Below, one piece after another: positions 39,936 through 47,202 of a stretch of 64,000 nucleotides of DNA. The DNA is from GCA-2748575 sp965222725 (GTDB taxonomy: Bacteria; Pseudomonadota; Gammaproteobacteria; Pseudomonadales; Ketobacteraceae): positions 3,720,001 through 3,784,000 of the forward strand of contig OZ244969.1 of NCBI GenBank assembly GCA_965222725.1, read 5' to 3'. Below the pieces are notes generated by a model. That model was not told where the DNA came from. It did no database searches and saw nothing but the letters and a program-made list of their open reading frames with translations. Made by a program: the position numbers and the translations under genes. How positions within the stretch are numbered: the stretch's first letter is position 1; the number at the start of each line of letters is the position of its first letter.

Positions 39936-41957
39936 ATGTGTGGTATCGCCGGAATTTATCATAAAAATCCCGGGCAACCGGTGGACAGGCAATTGCTCGC
40001 CAATATGGCGGCCATTCAGTTTCACCGTGGCCCTGACGGATTTGGTGTAGAAACTTTTGCTGAAGCAGGGGTCGGTTTCAGTCACGCCCGCCTTTCCATT
40101 ATTGACCTGAACGAAGACCGCGGTAAGCAACCTTTTGTGAGTGCTGATCACCGTCTGCTGCTGGCACACAATGGTGAGTTTTACGATTACCAGAAAATCC
40201 GTGCCCGCCTGACGGCACTGGGTGATCGCTTTAAAACCAAGTCTGATTCTGAAATTGTACTGAATCTGTACCCCCGCGACGGTATGAATGCCATGTTGCA
40301 GCAATTGCGGGGGGAATTCGCCTTCTCCCTTTATGACCGTACCGAGGATGCCCTGTATCTGGTGCGTGATCGTTTTGGTATCAAGCCGCTGTACTGGACC
40401 GAAACCGGGGAAGGGGTGGTGTTTGGTTCAGAACTGAAAGTATTGTTCGCTCATCCGTCGGTAAAACGGGAATTTTCCGCATCAGGTCTGTATCACCAGT
40501 TAATGCAGACCATGGTGCCGGGAACCACAGCATTTTTCGGAGTTCATCAGGTAAAACCCGGTTATATGGTAAAGATCAGTCGCAATGGCAGTGGCATGTC
40601 GGTATCAGAGCATTGCTATTGGGATATGCCGTTTCCCACCATGGCTGAACGGGAAGGGGAGTGCGATAACGAAGCATACTGGATAGAACAGGTGCGCGAA
40701 GGCTTGCTGGAAGCGGTTGATCTGCGCATGGTGGCGGATGTGCCCGTAGGCTGTTACCTGTCTGGTGGTATTGATTCCTGTTCCATTCTCGGGCTGGCGG
40801 CTGCGGCATCCCAGAATCCGGTCAAGGCGTTCACTATTTCCTTTGATGATGATGTGTATGATGAAGCGCCCATTGCCACTCAGATGGCAGAGGCCACCGG
40901 AGCCGAACAGGATATTATGCGGCTTTCCGGTGATGAACTTTATGGCCACTTTGAAAAAACCATCTGGCATACGGAGCGAACTATCTATAACACCCTGGCA
41001 GTGGCCAAATTGTTAATGAGTCAGCATGTCAATCATGTGAAGTACAAGGTGGTCATGACCGGGGAAGGGTCGGATGAACTTTTTGGCGGTTACCCGGCGT
41101 TCCGTCGCGATATGATTCTCCATGGCCTGGATACCCTGAGCGATGCTGAACGACAATCCTGGGAAAAAGCCCTGAACGAAAGCAATGAACATTTTCGTGG
41201 TGCCATGCTGGCCCGGGATGAGGTTGAAAACGAAACCCTGAATGAACTGATTGGCTTTACCCCCAGCTGCCTGCAGCCCTGGCTGGCCTGTGCGGATCAT
41301 ATTCCCGGTATTCTTTCCGCCGAATATCGTGAGGCACTAGGCTCCTATAAACCGGGAGAGGCCATTGCCAATGCGCTCAATCCTGACGCACTGGAAGGCC
41401 GCCACCCGCTGGATAAGGCGCAGTATGTATGGATTAAAACCATGCTGGAGGGCCAGATTCTTACCTGGGGTGGCGACCGCGTGGATATGGCCAACTCCAT
41501 GGAGGCGCGCCCGGCGTTTCTGGATCACCATTTAGCGGAGATGGCTGCCAGGATTCCCCCCGGTATGCGAATCAAGGAAAAGACTGAAAAATATGTGCTG
41601 CGGGAAGCCATGAAAGGCATTCTGCCGGACGTACTCTACAAACGGGAGAAATTTGCTTTTATGGCACCACCTGCCCATACGGATCAGAAAAAGTGGTCAC
41701 AAATGAAAAAACTGGCAGATGATTTTCTCAGCCGGGAATCTATTGAGGAAGCCGGCTTGCTGGATTATGACGGAGTGCAGCAGCTGTTTGATTATCACGA
41801 ATCCGATCGCATCAGTGCGGCAGAGCAGGTGCAGCTGGATGCGGTGATCAATCACATGCTGGGTGTGCAAATGCTTCATCGCCATTTTGTGGCCGGTGAT
41901 GTTCCGCAAAAAGCGCGGCAGAAAGCCTTTGAGCTGGGTTGGTTAGTCAGCGACTGA
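39936..41957 (+). CDS. Glutamine-dependent asparagine synthase (class B) family amidotransferase
   Basis: A 673-residue protein. ATG 39936 (GGAG 7 nt before) makes Cys2 the N-terminal nucleophile in MCGIAG; the upstream in-frame TTG would bury it. The glutaminase domain has MAAIQFHRGPDGFG, HARLSIIDL and LLAHNGEFYD (about 1-215). The synthetase domain has the PP-loop SGGIDSCS (about 277), FTISFDDDVYDEA, MTGEGSDELFGGYPAF and MANSMEARPAFLDH. All catalytic motifs of AsnB look intact, so it can form an amide from Gln and an adenylated carboxylate. It is longer than E. coli AsnB (554), like specialised AsnH/AsnO-type enzymes. It is the last gene of the carbamoyltransferase operon, 21 bp downstream. 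Plain Asn synthesis or amidation of a dedicated metabolite are both possible. Confidence 0.9.
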   Translation: MCGIAGIYHKNPGQPVDRQLLANMAAIQFHRGPDGFGVETFAEAGVGFSHARLSIIDLNEDRGKQPFVSADHRLLLAHNGEFYDYQKIRARLTALGDRFKTKSDSEIVLNLYPRDGMNAMLQQLRGEFAFSLYDRTEDALYLVRDRFGIKPLYWTETGEGVVFGSELKVLFAHPSVKREFSASGLYHQLMQTMVPGTTAFFGVHQVKPGYMVKISRNGSGMSVSEHCYWDMPFPTMAEREGECDNEAYWIEQVREGLLEAVDLRMVADVPVGCYLSGGIDSCSILGLAAAASQNPVKAFTISFDDDVYDEAPIATQMAEATGAEQDIMRLSGDELYGHFEKTIWHTERTIYNTLAVAKLLMSQHVNHVKYKVVMTGEGSDELFGGYPAFRRDMILHGLDTLSDAERQSWEKALNESNEHFRGAMLARDEVENETLNELIGFTPSCLQPWLACADHIPGILSAEYREALGSYKPGEAIANALNPDALEGRHPLDKAQYVWIKTMLEGQILTWGGDRVDMANSMEARPAFLDHHLAEMAARIPPGMRIKEKTEKYVLREAMKGILPDVLYKREKFAFMAPPAHTDQKKWSQMKKLADDFLSRESIEEAGLLDYDGVQQLFDYHESDRISAAEQVQLDAVINHMLGVQMLHRHFVAGDVPQKARQKAFELGWLVSD

Positions 41958-41970
41958 CCAACCCGGCTGA

Positions 41971-42115
41971 CTAGTGCCCATCCAGAAACGGTCTTTTTCT
42001 GCGATAGCGGCGTTGGCGCTGTGCTCAAATCCTCATTTACTCCGTGTAAACTCCGGTTTTCCGCGCAGTGCCGCCTTGCTCTCACAAAAAAATCCTCGTT
42101 CTGAATGGGCACTAG
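41971..42115. repeat. 145-bp MITE-like inverted-repeat element
   Basis: The outer arms CTAGTGCCCATCCAGAA (41971-41987) and TTCTGAATGGGCACTAG (42099-42115) are inverted with one mismatch in 17. Inside is a second palindrome (TTTACTCCGTGTAAA) and GC-rich blocks that can pair partly, so the whole unit can fold into a long hairpin. It encodes no protein with support and lies in the gap between convergent genes, where such non-autonomous elements or large bidirectional terminators are tolerated. Confidence 0.7.
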
Positions 42116-42130
42116 GTAGTGGGGATTGGT

Positions 42131-43615
42131 TTACTTGTGCCCGGGTGCAAACCCCGGCGGTACCTGAAAACCGCCGGTTTGTTTGCTTAACAGGCTGGCA
42201 AATTTAAGGCAGGTTTTGTCCTGGTACATGCCACCCATGACCTGGATATTGATGGGCAGGCCATCCGGAGCCAGGCTGACAGGCATGGAGGTGGAGGGCA
42301 GCCCCAGCAAGGTGGCCACAGATATCCACATCAGGTTTTCGGTGTAATTACGTTTTTCGCCGTTCACCATAATATGCCGGAAAGGCAGTTCCGGTTTTTG
42401 TTGGTGCTTGATGGCTGTGGTGGGCACGATGGGCATTAATACCACATCATAATCATCGAACACCTTGCTGAATTTTGCCGCAATGCGATGACGTTTTTCA
42501 TTGGATCTGAGCCAGTCAATATGGCTTTGGCCTACACCGCGCATAAAATTATCGATCAGTGGGGGCAGTTTAAAGCGGTCGCCAAAGCGGGCTACAAATG
42601 AAGAACTCCAGTAAAGCGCATTGCGCCCCATGGGTTGAATGGACGCGCCGATGGCACTGCCCAGAAGATTCAGATACAGCTCGTAATATTTTTTTAGCGG
42701 ATCTGCATGGGGTGTGCCCACATCCACCGTGGCACCCTGTTCTTTCAGGGTTTCTACCAGCTCGCGATAGGCCCGCTGAAGATCATTATCAATAGGCGAG
42801 AGCGGATCTTCCAGCCAGGCCAGCACTTTAAAATCTTTCAGGGATTTCTTTTTGCAGGGGGGCAGCTTTACCTGCCAGCCCGTTTGTTTTTCCGGACATG
42901 CGGCAGTGGTGATATCCAGTAGCAATTGCAGGTCTTCGGCACTGCGCGCCATGGGGCCACCCACACCCAGATCCGGCTCGGACAGGGTTCCCGGCGGGCC
43001 GGGAATATGTCCGCGCATGGGCACAATGCCGTGAGTGGTTTTATGGCCGAACACGCCGCAGTAATGGGCTGGTGTGCGGATGGATCCGCCGATATCGCTG
43101 CCGTACTCAATGGGTGTTAAACCTGCTGCCAGTGCCGCGGCAGCGCCACCGGAAGAGCCACCCGGCGTACGTTCCAGATCCCAGGGGTTGTGGGTGGTGC
43201 CGTAAATGGTATTAAAGCTTTGCAGGTCAGTGGCAAACAGGGGTACATTGGTTTTGCCGTAGATAATGGCACCGGCGTTCAACAGCATGTCTACCAAGGG
43301 GGCATTTTTTTTCGGGCGATGGTGTTCCAGCTGCGGTGCGCCGGATGTGGCCGTCATACCTGCCACTTCCCAGGTGTCCTTTATTGTCATGGGCACCCCG
43401 TGCAACGGGCCCCAGCTTTCACCCTGCGCCAGAGCAGCGTCGGCAGCATCGGCCCGCTCGCGGGCGCTTTCATAGTCGGTAGTGATTACCGCGTTCAGTT
43501 TGGGCCCGAAATGCTCGTTACGGGCGATAAATTCTTCCAGTGCATCACGGCTGCTGATGGATTTCTTCTGGATTCTGGTTGCCAGTTGTCTGGCGGTTAA
43601 ATAGGTGATCGACAC
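42131..43615 (-). CDS. Amidase signature family hydrolase
   Basis: A 494-residue amidase signature enzyme with the full catalytic triad context: Lys in GVPMTIKDTWEV (about 79), cis-Ser in RTPGGSSGGAAAALAAG (about 152) and the nucleophile Ser in YGSDIGGSIRTPAHYCG (about 176). This family cleaves amides, from simple amides to acyl-amino acids and fatty-acid amides. The conservation near the N terminus (GPLHGVPMTIKD, AIIYGKTNVPLFA) is typical of free-standing amidases rather than GatA, and no gatB/gatC is present. It converges on the AsnB-like gene across the 145-bp element. Its nearness to amide/ureide genes may be functional or coincidental; it is not in their operon. Confidence 0.88.
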   Translation of the reverse strand: MSITYLTARQLATRIQKKSISSRDALEEFIARNEHFGPKLNAVITTDYESARERADAADAALAQGESWGPLHGVPMTIKDTWEVAGMTATSGAPQLEHHRPKKNAPLVDMLLNAGAIIYGKTNVPLFATDLQSFNTIYGTTHNPWDLERTPGGSSGGAAAALAAGLTPIEYGSDIGGSIRTPAHYCGVFGHKTTHGIVPMRGHIPGPPGTLSEPDLGVGGPMARSAEDLQLLLDITTAACPEKQTGWQVKLPPCKKKSLKDFKVLAWLEDPLSPIDNDLQRAYRELVETLKEQGATVDVGTPHADPLKKYYELYLNLLGSAIGASIQPMGRNALYWSSSFVARFGDRFKLPPLIDNFMRGVGQSHIDWLRSNEKRHRIAAKFSKVFDDYDVVLMPIVPTTAIKHQQKPELPFRHIMVNGEKRNYTENLMWISVATLLGLPSTSMPVSLAPDGLPINIQVMGGMYQDKTCLKFASLLSKQTGGFQVPPGFAPGHK

Positions 43616-43747
43616 GGCGTTTCCCCGACAATTTTTTTGCTACTTTAGTGAAGTATATTATCGAGTGCAAACTTGTGATTTGCCGAAGTTTCAGCAATAG
43701 TTGTCAGTTATGCCATTTGCCCGTATACAATTAGCCAAGTCCCGTTT

Positions 43748-44365
43748 ATGAGCCCTGATGTGCCACAAGAAAAACAAGAAGCTGTTTACTCATCAAATCC
43801 CTTTGTGATGGATGTGTTGCGGGTGCTGAAAAAGCATCCTGGCGGCGTGAAAATCTACGAGCTGCTGTCCGGCCTTGATCAGGAACTGGTAAACAAGGTG
43901 GTTAATACTGAAGATTATAACCTCAGTATTTTTCGTAAAAACTTTCTGCTTATGAATGCGCTTTATCAGTTGCAGCTGCGTTTGCTGAAAGACGACCTTT
44001 ATTTGTCCATCGGCCAGATAGAAGTTCAGCTGGTGCCCACCAAAAGTGTGGATCAGAAAAAGCTCACTAATGCCGGTGAGCAGCGGATACGGGAATATTA
44101 TTTCAACTGGAAGAATTATGAACGCACCGGCAGTGACGACGTACTGGCATTGCTGCAACAGTTCTGGAGCCGCTACCAGGCAACCGATAAGTTGACCGAA
44201 GCCCTGATGGTGTTGGGTGTAACATCCACCACCGAGTGGCCGGAGATTCAGCGTAAATACCGGGTGCTGGCAAGAGAAAACCACCCTGACAAGGGCGGCG
44301 ATACTGAACGCTTTATCGAAATTCGCGAAGCTTACGAAGTGCTTGCGGTGCATTACCGGCACTGA
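43748..44365 (+). CDS. DNA-J related protein with C-terminal J domain
   Basis: A 205-residue protein. The N-terminal 130 residues match the DNA-J_related domain (NPFVMDVLRVLKKHPGGVKI, YNLSIFRKNFLLMNALYQLQ). The C terminus is a J domain (about 150-205) with the HPD motif in ENHPDKGG (about 178). J domains stimulate DnaK ATPase activity, so this is a specialised Hsp70 co-chaperone. The stop overlaps the tmcA start by 1 nt (TGATG), a tight coupling that suggests a shared role in protein or tRNA quality control, though that is inference. Confidence 0.88.
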   Translation: MSPDVPQEKQEAVYSSNPFVMDVLRVLKKHPGGVKIYELLSGLDQELVNKVVNTEDYNLSIFRKNFLLMNALYQLQLRLLKDDLYLSIGQIEVQLVPTKSVDQKKLTNAGEQRIREYYFNWKNYERTGSDDVLALLQQFWSRYQATDKLTEALMVLGVTSTTEWPEIQRKYRVLARENHPDKGGDTERFIEIREAYEVLAVHYRH

Positions 44366-46713
44366 TGATGTCGGGCCCCTTGTCTGCAGCAGCGACTGAT
44401 CTGCTGACCCTGGCAAATCAGACTGGTCAGCGCCCCCTGTTATGGCTGGCAGGGGAGTTCCGCAAGACGCAGCAGGCCGTGCTCCAGGTAATAACGGCGG
44501 CAGAACAGCTCTCCGCCAATGCTCCGGGTTCGGTGGTGTGGGTGTCCCGTGCCTTTGGCAATAAAGACCATATGACAGCCCCGCTGCAACAAGCCCTGAA
44601 TCAGCAAGGCGTTTATTTTCCCATTCATCGCTCCCATTTGCTGGGCACACAGTCCCGCGTATTGATTTTTGATGCCCACCAGGGATTTGATCCCGATCTG
44701 TTTTGCCTGGCCAGCGGCACGCTGCAAAGTGGCGGCCTGTTACTGTTGCTGGCGCCCGAACCGGAATCCTGGCAGCGAACGCCTGATCCGGATTACCGGC
44801 GCATGCTGGTGTACCCCTATGAGCTGGCTGATGTCGCCTGCCGTTTTATGCAACGTATTGTGGGTCAGTGGCTTGATAGTGATGCGGGCAGTGATATCGT
44901 TGCCATTTGGTTAATCGCAAAAAACAGACTGGCCAAATCGGTAGCGGCTTATTTACCCGCAAGCTTGCCTGCAAACAATGGACTACAGACTTCGGATACG
45001 TTGGAGGCGAATGGTTGCTGTTATACACCGGACCAGCAACAGATTATCCATCGTGTCCGGGAATTGATAAGCCTCCATCAGATTGCCGAAAAAACAGAAT
45101 CACAGCGACCACCAAAAACACAACCAAAAGCACAAGCACAACAACCACAACAAGCACCGCTGGTTATTACTGCTGATCGTGGCCGGGGGAAATCCGCGGC
45201 CATTGGTGCAGCACTTGCCCGGCTTACCGAAGCTACTGATTATGCTGCTCTGAATCATCCCATCAACGTCTGGATAACATCACCTCACCGGGACAACGTC
45301 AGAGTCTTATTCCGCCATTGTGCGCAAAGTCTTTTACTGGAAACCAGTGAGGCCGAATCCGGCAGGCTGCAAACCAAAGAACTTAGTCTGCAATACCTGG
45401 CTCCTGATGAAGTGGTTATCCGGCTTGAGCAGGGGCAGGCAGTGTGTGATTTGCTGGTGGTGGATGAGGCAGCGGGTATTCCCGAATCCATGCTGCGAAT
45501 TTTTGTGGAACGCTCGCCCGTTGCGATTTTTTCTACAACGATTCACGGGTACGAAGGTACCGGGCGTGGCTTTCAGATTCGTTTTCAACCTTACCTTGAT
45601 AAGCATTTTCTGCATTGGCAACTGTTAACCCTCAGCCATCCCATTCGCTGGGGTGATCAGGATCGCCTTGAGGCTTTATTAAATAAAACCTTTTTACTGG
45701 GCGCGGAATCTGCCGCGCCTGTTCATCAAGTCAGCCAGCCTGTGGATGTGCGAGAACTGTCACAACAAGCGTTACTGGAAGCCCCGGTTTTGCAGGAGCA
45801 ACTGTTCAGCTTGCTGATGCTGGCGCACTATCGAACCAGCCCGGGAGATTTGCGGGATTTGCTGGATGGGCTCAATCTGAGGGTTTTCGCGATTCAACAG
45901 GAATCGGTGGTGCTGGGATGTTGCCTGGTGGCAATGGAAGGTGAACTGCCCGAAGACTTGGTGGAGCAGATTTATCAGGGTAAGCGCCGGCCGCGGGGCC
46001 ATTTGCTGCCGCAAACCATTTGCCAGTGCCTGGGTAACCGGGAGATACCTTTATTACGCACAGCCCGGGTTGTGCGAATTGCAGTGCAGCCCCAATGCCA
46101 GGGGCAAGGATTAGGTAGTCGTTTGCTTGCCGGGGTAGAAACCCAGCTGGCAACGGACGGAGTACAGGCACTGGGATCTTCGTTTGCGGCCTATGAGAAT
46201 GTGATCCGGTTCTGGCAGCGCAATGGGTATCATTCGTTGCGCCTGGGCTTTACCCGGGAAAAAAGCAGTGGCGCACATTCATTACTGATTCTGAAAGCGC
46301 TGCAACCTGAAATCACTTCGCAGGTACAGGCCTTGGCAGCGGAGTTTTACCGCAGCTTCGCCTATCTGCAAAAGAACGAATTCCGCGATTTACCCAATGA
46401 CACTGTTGCTGCCATTGAAGCGGGCTTCGGTGCTCTGTATGCAGCTGAACCCACAGAATCCGATGCGCGCCACAGCCGCACAAACCAGGTAAAGGCGTTT
46501 GTGGCCGGCTATCGCACCTTTGAAGACAGCCGTTATGCACTCTGGTGTTTTCTGCAGGAAACGGCTTATCCGATACAAGACGATCTGATCGAATCCTTGT
46601 TCAGCAATCACTGCAAGGTAGCCGATATGAAAAAGCCTCCCTGGCAAATGGGTAAAAAACAGGTCATTCATGAACTGCGGAAACGCTTTGCCAAATTTGA
46701 AGGTTTAACTTAA
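44365..46713 (+). CDS. tmcA: tRNA(Met) cytidine acetyltransferase
   Basis: A 782-residue TmcA. The N-terminal domain is DUF1726-like; an RNA-helicase-like ATPase follows with Walker A ITADRGRGKSAA (about 270) and Walker B LLVVDEAAGIPESML; then a GNAT domain (VVRIAVQPQCQGQGLGSRLL, about 570-590) and a C-terminal tRNA-binding region. It makes N4-acetylcytidine at the wobble base of elongator tRNA-Met using acetyl-CoA and ATP. The protein is about 110 residues longer than E. coli TmcA, partly from a Gln/Pro/Lys-rich linker before Walker A (QRPPKTQPKAQAQQPQQAP, coded by a CAA/ACA-rich stretch near 45105-45160). The stop codon overlaps that of the convergent MAPEG gene. Confidence 0.95.
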   Translation: MMSGPLSAAATDLLTLANQTGQRPLLWLAGEFRKTQQAVLQVITAAEQLSANAPGSVVWVSRAFGNKDHMTAPLQQALNQQGVYFPIHRSHLLGTQSRVLIFDAHQGFDPDLFCLASGTLQSGGLLLLLAPEPESWQRTPDPDYRRMLVYPYELADVACRFMQRIVGQWLDSDAGSDIVAIWLIAKNRLAKSVAAYLPASLPANNGLQTSDTLEANGCCYTPDQQQIIHRVRELISLHQIAEKTESQRPPKTQPKAQAQQPQQAPLVITADRGRGKSAAIGAALARLTEATDYAALNHPINVWITSPHRDNVRVLFRHCAQSLLLETSEAESGRLQTKELSLQYLAPDEVVIRLEQGQAVCDLLVVDEAAGIPESMLRIFVERSPVAIFSTTIHGYEGTGRGFQIRFQPYLDKHFLHWQLLTLSHPIRWGDQDRLEALLNKTFLLGAESAAPVHQVSQPVDVRELSQQALLEAPVLQEQLFSLLMLAHYRTSPGDLRDLLDGLNLRVFAIQQESVVLGCCLVAMEGELPEDLVEQIYQGKRRPRGHLLPQTICQCLGNREIPLLRTARVVRIAVQPQCQGQGLGSRLLAGVETQLATDGVQALGSSFAAYENVIRFWQRNGYHSLRLGFTREKSSGAHSLLILKALQPEITSQVQALAAEFYRSFAYLQKNEFRDLPNDTVAAIEAGFGALYAAEPTESDARHSRTNQVKAFVAGYRTFEDSRYALWCFLQETAYPIQDDLIESLFSNHCKVADMKKPPWQMGKKQVIHELRKRFAKFEGLT

Positions 46714-47081
46714 AGACTTACCAGAATTATCAGGCAGCCCAGCACCTGGAACAAATAGCTCAATCCTGCGGTAATCTGGCGAATTTTGAATTTACGATTC
46801 ATAAAGCCGTAGCAGAAGAATACCCTCGACAACAGAAATCCAATCACCATGACACCCATCAACCAGCCGGCGGTTCCCTGGTAGGCCAGAACCAGCACAA
46901 TAAAACCGTATGGCAGCATCTGCTCCAGTGAATTCATGTGGGCGCGAATGGCTGTTTTAAGACGTTTGTTATCGCCATCGCCATGGGCAATTTTTTCCTG
47001 TATGCGCACGCGGGAAACGTTCGCGGCCAATAATGTCAGCATCAGCATGCCGGCGGCAACATAAAAATAAAAGTAAGTCAT
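46710..47081 (-). CDS. MAPEG family integral membrane protein
   Basis: A 123-residue protein with four hydrophobic helices (about 2-20, 58-73, 77-95, 105-122). The MAPEG blocks are visible: NVSRVRIQEKIAHGDGDNKR (loop after helix 1), RAHMNSLEQMLPYGF (the RAxxNxxE signature of eicosanoid/glutathione-metabolising members) and FMNRKFKIRQITAGLSY. Bacterial members may be membrane-bound glutathione transferases or peroxidases; function is unproved. ATG 47081 is the only start giving this fold. It overlaps the tmcA stop tail to tail. Confidence 0.85.
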   Translation of the reverse strand: MTYFYFYVAAGMLMLTLLAANVSRVRIQEKIAHGDGDNKRLKTAIRAHMNSLEQMLPYGFIVLVLAYQGTAGWLMGVMVIGFLLSRVFFCYGFMNRKFKIRQITAGLSYLFQVLGCLIILVSL

Positions 47082-47202
47082 GATAGCGGGCCTTTTTTTA
47101 ATTAAGAGATTACTGAAATAACTTAACTGAAATAAACGGGAAGGAAAGGGTAAAAGCCGAAACCGGACCGGTTCGGACTTTAAAACCCCGATTGCTGTTT
47201 GT

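Noticed and set aside
41974..42207. Small open frames on both strands inside the 145-bp inverted-repeat element
   Set aside because: They arise from the element's own symmetry, have no ribosome-binding site, and run into the amidase gene.
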